From Microbacterium hydrocarbonoxydans (GTDB lineage: Bacteria > Actinomycetota > Actinomycetes > Actinomycetales > Microbacteriaceae), in NCBI RefSeq assembly GCF_000956475.1, contig NZ_JYJB01000010.1:434001-498000 (forward strand): a DNA stretch of 64,000 nt, written 5' to 3'. The notes below the pieces were generated by a model. It was not told the origin of the DNA and did no database searches. It saw nothing but the letters and a program-made list of their open reading frames with translations. The position numbers and the translations under genes are program-made. Position 1 is the stretch's first letter, and the number at the start of each line of letters is the position of its first letter. Positions 1-9,261 of this stretch are shown piece after piece.

Positions 1-989
1 TCGTGGATGCCGCGAACCGGCGCGCCGCTCGTCAGGCCCACTCCGCCACGCACCTCGTGCACGCAGCACTCCGCGATACGCTCGGCAAGACGGCCACCCA
101 GGCCGGTTCGCTGAACCGCGCCGGATACATGCGCTTCGACTTCTCGTGGTCGCAGGCGCTCTCGGCAGACACCCGCACTGAGATCGAGGAGATCACCAAC
201 CGCGCCGTGCAGGATGCGCTCGAGGTCACCACGCGCATCGTCTCGCTCGACGAGGCGAAGGCCGCGGGTGCCATGGCGCTCTTCGGCGAGAAGTACGGCG
301 ATGTCGTGCGCATGGTGGACATCGGCGGCCCGTGGTCGCGCGAGCTCTGTGCCGGCACGCACGTGTCGACCAGCGCCGAGATCGGCCTGGTCAGCATCGT
401 CGGAGAGTCCTCTGTGGGCGCATCCAACCGTCGTATCGAGGCTCTCGTCGGCCAGGACGCGTTCCGTGAGCTCGCAGCCGAGCGTGCTCTCGTGTCGCAG
501 CTGAGCGCCTCGCTGAAGACTCCGCGCGAGCAGCTCCCGGAGCGCATCGCCGATCTCGCCGCGAGCCTGAAGGCCGCCGAGAAGCGCATCGCCCAGTTCG
601 AGGCCAAGGAGCGCGCCGGGCAGGTGCCGGCCATCGCCGACGCTGCTGTGCGCATCGGAGCCTTCCACGTCGCTGCGCAGTCGGTCGGCGAGGTCGCCTC
701 GGCCGATGACGTGCGCGAGCTCGTGCTCGGGGTACGCGACCGTCTGGGTTCTGCTGCGGCGGTCGTCGCCCTCGGTGCTGTCGTGAACGGCCGGCCCGTC
801 GTGGTCGTGGCCACGAATGACGCCGCACGCGCGGCGGGCGCCAAGGCCGGCGCTCTCGCGAAGCGCGCGGCCGGCGTCCTCGGCGGCGGCGGCGGCGGAC
901 GTGACGACGTCGCGCAGGGTGGTGGGACGGATGCCGCGGCTCTGCCCGCTGCGCTCGACGCCGTCTCGCAGGAGCTGCACGCAGCGTGA
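1..989 (+). CDS. alaS: alanyl-tRNA synthetase, C-terminal part (5' end outside window)
   Basis: This is the C-terminal third of AlaRS, the cytoplasmic enzyme that charges tRNA-Ala. The visible part starts just before the editing domain: the HSATH motif (HxxxH) and the CAGTH motif (CxxxH) form its zinc site for clearing mischarged Ser/Gly-tRNA. A coiled-coil stretch (KTPREQLPERIADLAASLK) and a glycine-rich C-terminal (DHHA1-like) tail follow. The reading frame is already open at the window edge, so the true start lies upstream. The TGA stop overlaps the GTG of ruvX by 4 nt, so the two are probably translationally coupled. The alaS-ruvX-mltG-aroE order is common in actinobacteria. Confidence 0.96.
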   Translation, partial: VDAANRRAARQAHSATHLVHAALRDTLGKTATQAGSLNRAGYMRFDFSWSQALSADTRTEIEEITNRAVQDALEVTTRIVSLDEAKAAGAMALFGEKYGDVVRMVDIGGPWSRELCAGTHVSTSAEIGLVSIVGESSVGASNRRIEALVGQDAFRELAAERALVSQLSASLKTPREQLPERIADLAASLKAAEKRIAQFEAKERAGQVPAIADAAVRIGAFHVAAQSVGEVASADDVRELVLGVRDRLGSAAAVVALGAVVNGRPVVVVATNDAARAAGAKAGALAKRAAGVLGGGGGGRDDVAQGGGTDAAALPAALDAVSQELHAA

Positions 990-1459
990 GCGGTTTCCGT
1001 CGCGGCGTGCGGCTGGGGATCGACGTCGGCAAGGCGCGAGTGGGCGTTGCCCGCTGCGACCCAGACGGAATGCTGGCCGTGCCGATCGAGACCGTTCCCC
1101 GCTCCGAGTCGTCGATCGGCCGGCTGGTCGAGATCGCGGCGGAGTACGAGCCGCTCGAGTTCGTGGTCGGACTGCCCGTGAACATGCGCGGAGACGACAC
1201 CGCCTCGACCCTCGATGCGCGGGAGTTCGCCGCCGCGCTGGGTGAGCGCTCCGGGATCCCGGTGCGCCTGGTCGACGAGCGGCTGAGCACGGTCTCCGCG
1301 CACGCCGCCCTTCGTTCTTCGGGGAGAACCCAGAAGAACTCTCGTAGCATTGTGGATCAGGTCGCCGCGGTTGTGCTTCTGCAGCAGGCGATCGACACGG
1401 AGAAGAGCACGGGAAGACCTCCCGGTTCCACGATTCCGCTCGATGAGGAGTCCCGCTGA
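986..1459 (+). CDS. ruvX: RuvX/YqgF family Holliday-junction resolvase-like protein
   Basis: 157-aa RNase H-fold protein of the YqgF/RuvX family, implicated in Holliday-junction resolution and 16S rRNA 5'-end processing. Family motifs are present: N-terminal GIDVGKARVGVA, which carries the first catalytic Asp; the conserved DERLSTVSA strand/helix; and the C-terminal KNSRSIVDQVAAVVLLQ segment with the last acidic residue. The length is normal for the family (about 140-160 aa). The GTG start overlaps the alaS stop (GTGA). A C-terminal tail of about 20 residues is weakly conserved. mltG starts 2 nt after the stop, so this belongs to the alaS-to-aroQ transcription unit. Confidence 0.93.
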   Translation: MSGFRRGVRLGIDVGKARVGVARCDPDGMLAVPIETVPRSESSIGRLVEIAAEYEPLEFVVGLPVNMRGDDTASTLDAREFAAALGERSGIPVRLVDERLSTVSAHAALRSSGRTQKNSRSIVDQVAAVVLLQQAIDTEKSTGRPPGSTIPLDEESR

Positions 1460-1461
1460 CC

Positions 1462-3048
1462 ATGCCCGAACGTGAGAGTGCGTCCCCCCAGCACGATCCG
1501 GACGCCCGTCTCGGCGACCTGTTCGAGAATCTTCCCGATCCCGCGCCGCAGATCCCGGTGGTCGAGGACTCGCGTCCTGCTCCCGGCTCCCGGCGTGCGG
1601 CGCGCGAGGCGGCGGCCGCAGCCGGGGCAGCCCCGCAGTCTGCAGCGGCTCCACAGCCCTCGGCATCAGCGCAGCCTGCGGCGGCCGATGCCGCAGCGCA
1701 GGACGCATCGTCAGCACGGCGCGAGATGGTCGAGCAGCAGGCCTCGCCCGAGCAGGCTCCTGCGACCGAGACCTCGCCGGCCGGGCATCCTGCGCCGGTC
1801 AGCGCGACGCAGGCATCCGACGCGGCAGAACCCGCACCCGTCCGCACGGATGCGGCGGTCTCGCCTCGATCAGAAGACGGCGATTCTCCGGCGGAGCCGG
1901 TCTCTCGACCCGCCATCGGCGGCGGACTCGACGACCTGTTCCATGACGATCACGAAGACCACCCGCGCGCACCGAAGAAGAAGCGTCGCACCGGGTGCCT
2001 GGTCGCGCTCGTGATCGTGCTGGCACTGCTCGGCGGGCTCGCGGCCGGCGGTGCATGGGTGTGGAACACCTACGGCGACAAGATCAGCGACGCGATGGGC
2101 TGGGGCGACCCGAAGGACTGGGAGCCGGGGCTCGCGACGGGAGAGGCGATGGTGACGATCAGCGAGGGCGACACCGGGCAGCCGGTGTCGCAGGCACTGT
2201 TCGACGCGGGCGTCACCCGCACCGAAGACGTCTTCTACGACTATCTGGTCGAAGAGAACGTCTCGGCGACGTTCTACCCGGGCGTCTACAGGTTGCAGAA
2301 GAAGATGACCGCTGCTGCCGCGCTCGAGGCCCTGCAGAACCCGGAGAACAAGCTCGAGAACACGGTGTCGGTCGCGGAGGGCGGGACGATCTCGTCGATC
2401 CTGCCGAGCATCGCGGAGACGATGGAGTTCCCGATCGAGGAGCTGCAGGCAGCCGTCGCCGATCCCAGCGTGTACGGAGTCGCCGCGCAGTCCCTCGAAG
2501 GTTGGCTGTTCCCGGCTGTCTACACCTTCGACCCCGGTGTGACGGCGACGCAGGTGATCCAGAAGATGGTCGACCGCACGCGAGAGTCGCTCGCGTCCGC
2601 CGGCGTGCCTGACGCAGACGCCGAGCGGATCCTCACGATCGCGTCGATCATCCAGCGCGAGGGGCGCACAGACGACTTCGACAAGGTCTCGCGCGTCATC
2701 CAGAACCGTCTCGACATCGACATGAAGCTGCAGATGGACTCGACCGCGCAGTACGGCTACGGCTCGCTCCACGAGGGTGTCGTATCGAGCTCCAAGGAGG
2801 CGCTCGAAGATCCGAATCCGTGGAACACCTACGTCAACACGGGTCTTCCGGTGACGCCGATCGCGAGTGCGAGCGATGCGGCGATCAATGCCGCGATGCA
2901 TCCGGCCGACGGCCCGTGGCTCTACTTCGTGACGGTCAACCTCGAGACCGGCGAGACGGTGTTCTCCACCACCTACGAGGAGCACCAGGCGGCGATCGAG
3001 CAGTGGGACGCGTGGTGCAAGGCGAATCCTGACGGCGGCTGCAGCTGA
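1462..3048 (+). CDS. mltG: endolytic murein transglycosylase MltG
   Basis: 528-aa membrane-anchored lytic transglycosylase thought to cut nascent peptidoglycan strands and terminate glycan elongation. Residues 1-175 form a hydrophilic cytoplasmic region very rich in Ala, Pro, Gln and Glu, ending in a basic KKKRR patch. One membrane helix follows (about 177-203), then the extracytoplasmic YceG domain. The motif ASIIQREG contains the conserved Glu (E400) that aligns with the catalytic Glu of E. coli MltG, followed by NRLDIDMKLQMDSTAQYGYG. E. coli MltG is about 340 aa, so the extra length is the N-terminal tail, a common actinobacterial trait. It starts 2 nt after ruvX, and its stop abuts aroE (TGATG). 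Confidence 0.93.
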   Translation: MPERESASPQHDPDARLGDLFENLPDPAPQIPVVEDSRPAPGSRRAAREAAAAAGAAPQSAAAPQPSASAQPAAADAAAQDASSARREMVEQQASPEQAPATETSPAGHPAPVSATQASDAAEPAPVRTDAAVSPRSEDGDSPAEPVSRPAIGGGLDDLFHDDHEDHPRAPKKKRRTGCLVALVIVLALLGGLAAGGAWVWNTYGDKISDAMGWGDPKDWEPGLATGEAMVTISEGDTGQPVSQALFDAGVTRTEDVFYDYLVEENVSATFYPGVYRLQKKMTAAAALEALQNPENKLENTVSVAEGGTISSILPSIAETMEFPIEELQAAVADPSVYGVAAQSLEGWLFPAVYTFDPGVTATQVIQKMVDRTRESLASAGVPDADAERILTIASIIQREGRTDDFDKVSRVIQNRLDIDMKLQMDSTAQYGYGSLHEGVVSSSKEALEDPNPWNTYVNTGLPVTPIASASDAAINAAMHPADGPWLYFVTVNLETGETVFSTTYEEHQAAIEQWDAWCKANPDGGCS

Positions 3049-3866
3049 TGAGCCGCACCCGGCTGGCGGTGTGGGGCGACCCCATCGCGCATTCGAAGTC
3101 TCCGCTGCTGCACGCCGCGGCGTACGAGGTGCTGGGACTCGACTGGGAGTACGAGCGCCGGCAGGTGACCGAGGCGGAGTTCGCCGGCGCCGTGCGCGGT
3201 CTGGACGACTCCTGGCGGGGTCTGTCGCTGACCATGCCGCTGAAAGACGAGGCGTTCCGGATCGCGGACTCGCGCGACGCGCACGCCGAGCTCACCGGCG
3301 TCGCGAACACGCTGCTGCTGGGCGCGTCGATCGCGGCCTTCAACACCGACGTCGGCGGGATCATCGACGCCCTCGCGGAGAAAGACCTGAGCGGCGTCGG
3401 CGAGGTGCGCCTGCTCGGCGCCGGTGCGACCGCGGCATCCGCTCTTGTGGCGGTGAAGGACATGGGGGCGACCCGCGTCGATGTGCGGGCCCGGCGCCCC
3501 GAGCGCGCGTCGGCGCTGATCGCCCTCGGTGAGCGACTGGGCGTCACGATCACGGTGTCGACGTTCGACGAACCCGCGTCGTCGGTCGATCTGACGATCG
3601 CGTCGCTCCCGGGCGGCACCGTGCTCGACGAGAGCATCGTGCGCCCGCTCTCGGACGAGGGCGGGAAGCTGTTCGACGTCGCCTACTCGCCCTGGCCGTC
3701 TGCGCTCGCTATGGCGTGGACCGGTGGAGAGGCCATCGCCGGACTCGGGATGCTGCTGCACCAGGCCGTGCGCCAGATCCGCATCTTCCTGCACGGCGAC
3801 CCCTCGGCTGAGCTGCCCGACGAGATCGCCGTCGTCGCGGCGATGCGGGCCGCTCTACAGGCCTGA
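3048..3866 (+). CDS. aroE: shikimate dehydrogenase
   Basis: 272-aa NADP(H)-dependent dehydrogenase reducing 3-dehydroshikimate to shikimate. Substrate-site residues are visible: GDPIAHSKSP near the N-terminus, the catalytic Lys in LTMPLK, the Asp in NTDVGG, and GLGMLLHQAVRQ near the C-terminus with the conserved Gln. The dinucleotide loop reads LLGAGATAASAL, a variant of GAGGAA(R/S). The length matches the family (270-290 aa). The ATG overlaps the last base of the mltG TGA. It opens a run of five aro genes, so supply of chorismate precursors is probably co-ordinated by co-transcription. Confidence 0.93.
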   Translation: MSRTRLAVWGDPIAHSKSPLLHAAAYEVLGLDWEYERRQVTEAEFAGAVRGLDDSWRGLSLTMPLKDEAFRIADSRDAHAELTGVANTLLLGASIAAFNTDVGGIIDALAEKDLSGVGEVRLLGAGATAASALVAVKDMGATRVDVRARRPERASALIALGERLGVTITVSTFDEPASSVDLTIASLPGGTVLDESIVRPLSDEGGKLFDVAYSPWPSALAMAWTGGEAIAGLGMLLHQAVRQIRIFLHGDPSAELPDEIAVVAAMRAALQA

Positions 3867-3914
3867 GACGTCACGCGGGACGAGCAATGCCTGAACGCGT
3901 GGGAGACTAGAGCA

Positions 3915-5144
3915 ATGCTCCGCGTGCTCACGGCCGGCGAATCGCACGGCCCAGAACTCATTGCCGTCATGGAGGGTCTTCCCTCCGGCGTCCCGGTGTC
4001 TTCCGTGGCCATCCAGGCCGATCTCGAGCGCCGCAAGCTCGGCTACGGCCGAGGCTCGCGCATGAAGTTCGAGCAGGACGAGCTCACGATCTCTGGCGGC
4101 GTCCGCCACGGCAAGACCCTGGGCAGCCCGATCGCCTTGCGCATCGGCAACACGGAGTGGCCGAAGTGGATCGAGGTCATGAACCCCGAGCCCGTCGAGC
4201 TCACCGACAAGTCCCGCGGCCGCAGCGCCCCGCTGACCCGCCCGCGGCCGGGGCATGCCGACCTCGTCGGCATGCAGAAGTACGACTTCGACGAGGCGCG
4301 GCCGATCCTCGAGCGTGCGAGCGCCCGTGAGACAGCCGCCCGTGTCGCCCTCGGCGCGATCGCCCGGTCCTTCCTGGGCGAGCTTGGCATCCGCCTGGTC
4401 AGTCACACGCTGTCGATCGGACCGGTGCAGGTTCCCGACGGGTCGCCTGTTCCGACTCCGGACGACGTCGACGCGCTCGACGCCGATCCGCTGCGCTGCT
4501 TCGACCCCTCCACCTCGGCCCTCATGGTCGCCGAGGTCGACGACGCGAAGAAGGACGGCGACACGCTCGGCGGCATCGTCGAGGTGCTTGCCTACGGCCT
4601 GCCACCCGGGCTCGGCTCGCACGTGCAGTGGGACCGGCGCCTCGACGCGCGTCTCGCTCAGGCGCTCATGAGCATCCAGGCGATCAAGGGTGTCGAGGTC
4701 GGAGACGGCTTCGAGACCACGCGCCGCCGCGGCTCCGCCGCGCACGACGAGCTGTTCGCCACCGGCGACGGCATCACGCGCGGCTCCGACCGTGCGGGTG
4801 GCACCGAGGGCGGGATGTCGACCGGCACTGTGCTCCGCGTCCGCGCGGGAATGAAGCCGATCGCCACCGTTCCGCACGCTCTGCGCACGATCGACGTGTC
4901 GACCGGAGAGGACGCCACGGCCCACCACCAGCGCTCGGACGTGTGCGCGGTGCCCGCAGCCGGCGTGGTCGCAGAGGCCATGGTGGCGATCGAGCTCGCG
5001 AACGCCGTGCTCGAGAAGTTCGGGGGCGACAGCATCCGCGAGACCCGGCGCAACCTCGAGAGCTACCTCGACGCCATCCCGGCCGAGCTGCGCACCGCTC
5101 CGGCATCCGAGGCGGCGCTCATCGCGCATGACGAGCGCGCCTGA
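3915..5144 (+). CDS. aroC: chorismate synthase
   Basis: 409-aa FMN-dependent enzyme converting EPSP to chorismate, the branch-point precursor of Phe, Tyr, Trp and folate. Signature blocks are clear: [18 protein letters not shown] at the N-terminus, [12 protein letters not shown], the [11 protein letters not shown] region, [13 protein letters not shown] with the catalytic His, and [16 protein letters not shown]. The start follows a GGGAG ribosome-binding site 48 nt after aroE. The last 17 nt overlap aroK. No unusual residues seen. Confidence 0.97.
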   Translation: MLRVLTAGESHGPELIAVMEGLPSGVPVSSVAIQADLERRKLGYGRGSRMKFEQDELTISGGVRHGKTLGSPIALRIGNTEWPKWIEVMNPEPVELTDKSRGRSAPLTRPRPGHADLVGMQKYDFDEARPILERASARETAARVALGAIARSFLGELGIRLVSHTLSIGPVQVPDGSPVPTPDDVDALDADPLRCFDPSTSALMVAEVDDAKKDGDTLGGIVEVLAYGLPPGLGSHVQWDRRLDARLAQALMSIQAIKGVEVGDGFETTRRRGSAAHDELFATGDGITRGSDRAGGTEGGMSTGTVLRVRAGMKPIATVPHALRTIDVSTGEDATAHHQRSDVCAVPAAGVVAEAMVAIELANAVLEKFGGDSIRETRRNLESYLDAIPAELRTAPASEAALIAHDERA

Positions 5145-5646
5145 TCGGATGACGCTGGTGCTGGTCGGCCCCATGGGGGCCGGCAAGACCAGCGTCGGAC
5201 GACGAGTGGCCCGACGGCTCGGCGTGGCGTTCATCGACACCGACAAGCGGATCGCGCGAGCGCATGGCCCGATCCCGGCCATCTTCGCCGAGCACGGCGA
5301 AGAGCGATTCCGCGAGCTCGAGCGCGAGGCGGTCAGCGCCGCCCTCGACGAGGGCGGCGTGGTGTCGCTCGGCGGTGGCGCGGTGACGGATGCCGGAACG
5401 CGGGAGCTGCTGCGACGGCATCCGGTCGTCTATCTGACGGTGAGCCCAGAGGCGGTCGCGGAGCGCATCACCGGCAGCGGCCGTCCGCTGCTCGCCGGGG
5501 AGGACCCCGTCGCGCGATGGACGGAGATCTTCGCGCAGCGACGCGACCTGTACGACGAAGTGGCCACGGTGACCTTCGACACGTCCCGCCGCCCGATGCA
5601 GCGGATCGCGGAGGAGATCGCGGCCTGGAGGAGAGAACAGCCATGA
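5128..5646 (+). CDS. aroK: shikimate kinase
   Basis: 172-aa P-loop kinase that phosphorylates shikimate at O-3. The Walker A is [13 protein letters not shown], the shikimate-binding D-T-D (FIDTDK) and GGG (SLGGGAV) motifs are present, and a lid Arg follows in GSGRPLL. The chosen ATG lies inside the aroC 3' end. An in-frame ATG at 5149 would also leave an intact enzyme and avoid the 17-nt overlap. The 3' end overlaps aroB by 4 nt. Confidence 0.95.
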   Translation: MTSAPDRMTLVLVGPMGAGKTSVGRRVARRLGVAFIDTDKRIARAHGPIPAIFAEHGEERFRELEREAVSAALDEGGVVSLGGGAVTDAGTRELLRRHPVVYLTVSPEAVAERITGSGRPLLAGEDPVARWTEIFAQRRDLYDEVATVTFDTSRRPMQRIAEEIAAWRREQP

Positions 5647-6731
5647 GCACGACCACCATCCCCGTCACCGGGAACGACCCCTATGACATCGCGATCGGGC
5701 GCGGCATCCTCGACCAGGTGTCCGCGGCTCTCGCGCCGACCGTGCGCAAGGTGCTCGTCGTGCACCCGCCCACGCTGGCGGCCAGGGCGGCCGAGCTGCG
5801 TGAGCGACTTCTCGCCGATACCGAGAACGGGCCGCGCGAGGTGCTGCTCGCCGAGGTGCCGGACGCGGAGCAGGGCAAGCGCATCGAAGTCGCCGCATTC
5901 TGCTGGCAGGTCATGGGGCAGGCCGACTTCACGCGTACCGATGCGGTGATCGGCTACGGCGGGGGAGCGGTGACCGACCTCGCAGGCTTCGTCGCGGCCA
6001 CCTGGCTGCGAGGGGTTCAGGTCGTGCAGGTTCCGACCACGGTGCTGGGGCTCGTCGACGCCTCTGTCGGCGGCAAGACCGGAATCAACACGGCAGAGGG
6101 CAAGAATCTCGTCGGGGCGTTCTGGTCACCGCGGGCGGTGATCGGCGATCTCGACGAACTGGGCAGCCTCAGCGCCAATGAGGCGACCGCGGGCTTCGCA
6201 GAGGTCGTCAAGGCCGGATTCATCTGGGCGCCGGAGATCCTCGACATCGTCGAGGCCGACCCCGCCCGAGCGGTGGACACGACCACTCCCGAGTTCCGCC
6301 GCGCTGTCGAGCTCGCAGTCGGCATGAAGGCGGAGGTCGTCTCCGAGGACTTCCGCGAGGCCGGTCAGCGCGAGATCCTCAACTACGGCCACACTCTGGG
6401 ACACGCGATCGAGCACGCGGAGCGCTACAAGTGGCGGCACGGGGCGGCGGTCTCGGTCGGCATGATGTACGCGGCCGAGCTGTCGCGGCTGGCAGGACGC
6501 CTGTCGGATGCCTCGGCAGAGCGCCACCGCGGCATCCTCGAATCCCTCGGCCTGCCGACCTCGTACCGCGCCGGCGCCTGGCCGCAGCTGCTCGCGACCA
6601 TGCAGCGCGACAAGAAGAGCCGGGGCGGCATGCTGCGCTTCATCGTGCTCGACGAGATCGGCAAGCCGACCGTGCTGCAGGCGCCCGACGAGTCGCTGCT
6701 GTTCGCCGCATACCAGGAGGTCGGGGCGTGA
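5643..6731 (+). CDS. aroB: 3-dehydroquinate synthase
   Basis: 362-aa NAD- and metal-dependent cyclase converting DAHP to 3-dehydroquinate. The family hallmark is visible as [20 protein letters not shown], followed by [19 protein letters not shown]. Metal ligands lie in the E of [15 protein letters not shown] and the His residues of [16 protein letters not shown]. The ATG at 5643 is preceded by GGAGAG and overlaps the aroK stop; the open frame extends upstream but without homology. The length matches the family (350-370 aa). Confidence 0.97.
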   Translation: MSTTTIPVTGNDPYDIAIGRGILDQVSAALAPTVRKVLVVHPPTLAARAAELRERLLADTENGPREVLLAEVPDAEQGKRIEVAAFCWQVMGQADFTRTDAVIGYGGGAVTDLAGFVAATWLRGVQVVQVPTTVLGLVDASVGGKTGINTAEGKNLVGAFWSPRAVIGDLDELGSLSANEATAGFAEVVKAGFIWAPEILDIVEADPARAVDTTTPEFRRAVELAVGMKAEVVSEDFREAGQREILNYGHTLGHAIEHAERYKWRHGAAVSVGMMYAAELSRLAGRLSDASAERHRGILESLGLPTSYRAGAWPQLLATMQRDKKSRGGMLRFIVLDEIGKPTVLQAPDESLLFAAYQEVGA

Positions 6732-7168
6732 GCGATCCTCGCCGCCTCCTGCTCGTAAACGGGCCGAACCTGAACCTGCTGGGAACGCGTGAGCCGGGCA
6801 TCTATGGATCCGCGACCCTCGCCGACGTCGAGAGGATCACCGCGGATGCCGCAGCATCCGCAGGTTTCGAGATCCGCGCCATCCAGAGCAACCACGAGGG
6901 CGTGCTGATCGACGCGATCCACGCGGCCCGCGAGGACTGCGCGGGCATCGTGATCAACCCTGGCGGACTCACGCACACGTCGGTGTCGCTGCGCGACGCG
7001 CTGACCGGTGTCGGGCTGCCGTTCGCCGAGGTGCACATCTCCGACGTGTACGCGCGTGAAGGGTTCCGGCATCATTCGTACCTGCACGACGTCGCCGCCG
7101 TGCGGGTCGTCGGACGTGGCGTGGACGGCTACGCGGATGCCGTGAGGCAGCTCGCAGAGCTTCTCTGA
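6728..7168 (+). CDS. aroQ: type II 3-dehydroquinate dehydratase
   Basis: 146-aa type II dehydroquinase (the small dodecameric class), dehydrating 3-dehydroquinate to 3-dehydroshikimate. Motifs: [17 protein letters not shown], with the conserved Arg and Tyr of the active-site lid; [23 protein letters not shown]; and [18 protein letters not shown], which contains the catalytic His. The GTG start overlaps the aroB stop (GTGA), which fixes the start. It ends the aro cluster. A convergent gene ends 14 nt away, and no clear terminator hairpin separates them. Confidence 0.95.
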   Translation: MSDPRRLLLVNGPNLNLLGTREPGIYGSATLADVERITADAAASAGFEIRAIQSNHEGVLIDAIHAAREDCAGIVINPGGLTHTSVSLRDALTGVGLPFAEVHISDVYAREGFRHHSYLHDVAAVRVVGRGVDGYADAVRQLAELL

Positions 7169-7181
7169 GCCGAGCGCCGAC

Positions 7182-7556
7182 TCATCCGGTCAGCGGAGCC
7201 CACACGATCGCGACGCAGATCAGCAGACCGATCAGCGCCACGAGCGCCATGCCGAGGAAGCAGCCTGCCAAAGCGCGCAGACGGGGCGAGCCTTCGGGAA
7301 CGCTCACACGCACGATGACCATGGCGACGAGCGCGGCGACCAGCAGGGATGCTGTCACGAGCGCAACAGGTGCGGCGGGGCTGCCATCCGCCACGATCGC
7401 GATGAGCGGCACGAGGCTCACCGCTGTGAACAGCGCGGCGACGATGATCCAGATCGCACCTGAAGACGTTCGCAGCGCGGGCTGATTCGTCACCATCGTC
7501 GGGTCCTGCGAGCGCGCCGTCCCTGTCGTCCTCCGCGCGGATGGCCTGCTGAACAT
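7182..7556 (-). CDS. small integral membrane protein, uncharacterised
   Basis: 124-aa protein I cannot assign to a named family. It has a basic N-terminal segment of about 35 residues (FSRPSARRTTGTARSQ) and three predicted membrane helices (around 38-61, 66-88 and 95-122), the last reading LGMALVALIGLLICVAIVWA. The start ATG at 7556 is set by an AAGGAGG ribosome-binding site about 7 nt upstream; a longer frame exists but lacks one. A TTGACG -35-like element lies at 7605-7610 on this strand, with only a weak -10. It is transcribed toward aroQ and divergent from the next gene. Confidence 0.7.
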   Translation of the reverse strand: MFSRPSARRTTGTARSQDPTMVTNQPALRTSSGAIWIIVAALFTAVSLVPLIAIVADGSPAAPVALVTASLLVAALVAMVIVRVSVPEGSPRLRALAGCFLGMALVALIGLLICVAIVWAPLTG

Positions 7557-7638
7557 GGGATGCACCTCCTTGATCGGCTCCAGGATGAGCCGTTGATCGA
7601 TCGGCGTCAATGGGGTCGTTCGCCGAGGCGTCGAGAGC

Positions 7639-7644
7639 TAGATT
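7639..7644 (+). promoter_or_regulatory. -10-like box (TAGATT) for the 7700 gene
   Basis: TAGATT lies 55 nt before the ATG at 7700 in the 143-nt divergent intergenic region. It resembles the TAGANT -10 boxes seen elsewhere in this window. No convincing -35 is visible. This is an inference from sequence only. Confidence 0.35.
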
Positions 7645-7699
7645 TCCTCGTGCCGGTGCGCCGAGCGCGGCGCCTCCCGGCGACGGAGAGGAGAGACGC

Positions 7700-8053
7700 A
7701 TGAGCGTGCGATTGAACAAGGAAGCACTCGAGTTCGCCCGCCGGATGATCGGCGACGGGAAAGTCATCAACGACGAAAGAGACGACTGGAGCGAGCACGC
7801 GCCCAGCACCGATGACGAGAACGCGTTCATCGAGAAGCACGGTATGGAGGAGTTCGCGAAGTGGCACCTCGGTGAGGACACCGACGAGACGGAGGGCACG
7901 AAGGGCCGGTGCAAGTTCCCGTATGGAGACTTCCGCAAGGTGCACCGCTGCGCGGTGATCTCTGGGGAGAGCCGTGCCGGCCAGTACGACCACGCTTCGA
8001 TTGAGAAGGCGCTGAAGGATCTGCTCGCAGAGATCGATGAGGACCGCTCCTGA
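7700..8053 (+). CDS. conserved small hypothetical protein
   Basis: 117-aa soluble, acidic protein of unknown function, beginning MSVRLNKEALEFARRMI. There is no signal peptide or membrane segment. The middle (HAPSTDDENAFIEKHGMEE, then FAKWHLGED) and the KCKFPYGDF-like stretch (RCKFPYGDFRKVHRCAV) look conserved-protein-like, with two Cys and several His, but no catalytic motif I recognise. The start is chosen at the ATG preceded by GGAGAGGAGAG; the frame is open further upstream through non-coding-looking sequence. It stands alone between the aro cluster and efp. Confidence 0.7.
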   Translation: MSVRLNKEALEFARRMIGDGKVINDERDDWSEHAPSTDDENAFIEKHGMEEFAKWHLGEDTDETEGTKGRCKFPYGDFRKVHRCAVISGESRAGQYDHASIEKALKDLLAEIDEDRS

Positions 8054-8093
8054 GCAGGTCGTGCCGTCTGCGGGCATCTGCCCCGAGTCTATC

Positions 8094-8113
8094 TCGAATA
8101 TAGCTTCGAATAT
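8094..8113 (+). repeat. tandem TCGAATAT direct repeat upstream of efp
   Basis: Two copies of TCGAATAT (8094-8101 and 8106-8113), spaced 12 nt start to start, stand out as an AT-rich patch in a GC-rich leader. They sit about 60 bp upstream of the presumed efp -10 box. They could be a binding site or an upstream activating element; function is unproven. Confidence 0.4.
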
Positions 8114-8170
8114 CCGCAGGGTGACGGGCTCGCATTTCGTCGTTCCTCCGAAGCCGGTCCGCTCATCCCG

Positions 8171-8176
8171 TAGAAT
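8171..8176 (+). promoter_or_regulatory. -10 box (TAGAAT) of the efp-nusB unit
   Basis: TAGAAT is 54 nt before the efp ATG and would give a leader of roughly 45-50 nt. No good -35 is visible. This is the best promoter candidate in the 176-nt gap between the 7700 gene and efp. Confidence 0.5.
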
Positions 8177-8229
8177 CGACTGTCGGCTCCATCGAGCCCC
8201 GCAGACTCACGAACGGAACTCCTTTTCGC

Positions 8230-8790
8230 ATGGCATCTACCGCAGACATCAAGAACGGCGTCGTCCTCAACCTCGAGGGCCAGCTCTGGAGCGTCGTCGA
8301 GTTCCAGCACGTGAAGCCGGGCAAGGGCGGCGCGTTCGTGCGCACCAAGCTCAAGAACGTCCTCACCGGCAAGGTCGTCGACAAGACGTTCAACGCGGGC
8401 GCCAAGGTCGAGATCGAGAACGTCGACCGCCGCGACTACACCTACCTGTACACCGATGGCGACGGCTACGTCTTCATGGACCAGACCGACTTCGACCAGA
8501 TCACGGTGGGAGCGGCGACCGTCGGCGACGCCAAGAACTTCCTCCTCGAGAACCAGCAGGTCACGATCGCCCTGAACAACGGCAACCCGCTGTACATCGA
8601 TCTGCCGGCATCCGTCATCCTCGAGGTGACCTACACCGAGCCCGGCCTGCAGGGCGACCGTTCTTCGGCCGGCACCAAGCCCGCCACGCTCGAGACCGGC
8701 TACGAGATCCAGGTTCCGCTGTTCCTCGAGACCGGCACCAAGGTCAAGGTCGACACCCGCACGGGTGACTACCTCGGTCGCGAGAAGTAA
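8230..8790 (+). CDS. efp: elongation factor P
   Basis: 186-aa translation factor that binds between the P and E sites and relieves ribosome stalling at polyproline. The KOW-like N-terminal domain carries the loop [15 protein letters not shown], with the Lys at the position modified in some bacteria. Two OB domains follow, with the EF-P signature region ([15 protein letters not shown]) and the C-terminal [15 protein letters not shown]. The length is typical (185-190 aa). I see no modification gene (epmA, epmB, earP) in the window. nusB follows after 3 nt. Confidence 0.97.
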   Translation: MASTADIKNGVVLNLEGQLWSVVEFQHVKPGKGGAFVRTKLKNVLTGKVVDKTFNAGAKVEIENVDRRDYTYLYTDGDGYVFMDQTDFDQITVGAATVGDAKNFLLENQQVTIALNNGNPLYIDLPASVILEVTYTEPGLQGDRSSAGTKPATLETGYEIQVPLFLETGTKVKVDTRTGDYLGREK

Positions 8791-8793
8791 GGC

Positions 8794-9204
8794 GTGGGCG
8801 CTCGGACGAAGGCGCGCAAGCGCGCACTCGACATCCTGTTCTCGGCAGATGTCCGAGGCGACGAGGTCTCGGTGACCCTGGCTGCCGAGGCGAAGCGCGC
8901 AGCGAGCGAACCTGCCAGAGAGGCCTCGTGGCTCTATGCGCGCGAGGTCGTCGACGGGATCATCGATCACCGCGATGAGATCGACGAGCAGATCACGACG
9001 CACAGTCGTGATTGGAAGCTCGAGCGGATGCCGGCGGTCGATCGCGCCCTGCTGCGCATCGGCGTGTGGGAGATCCTCTACAACGACGAGGTTCCCACGG
9101 CTGTCGCGATCGACGAGGCAGTCGAACTCGCCAAGGAGTTCTCGACCGACGACTCCGGCGCCTTCGTGCACGGCGTGCTGGCCCGCGTGGCACGCGCCGT
9201 CTAA
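8794..9204 (+). CDS. nusB: transcription antitermination factor NusB
   Basis: 136-aa all-helical RNA-binding protein of the rRNA antitermination complex (with NusE/S10). The N-terminal block ARTKARKRALDILFSADVRG and C-terminal VAIDEAVELAKEFSTDDSG, then FVHGVLARVAR, are diagnostic. The start is GTG, 3 nt after the efp stop. In many actinobacteria efp-nusB is followed closely by pyrR; here three other genes lie between. Confidence 0.95.
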   Translation: MGARTKARKRALDILFSADVRGDEVSVTLAAEAKRAASEPAREASWLYAREVVDGIIDHRDEIDEQITTHSRDWKLERMPAVDRALLRIGVWEILYNDEVPTAVAIDEAVELAKEFSTDDSGAFVHGVLARVARAV

Positions 9205-9261
9205 TATCCGCTCGTTCGGCGCCGCACCGATGATGTCGGATGCAGCGGGAAGGATATCGGC

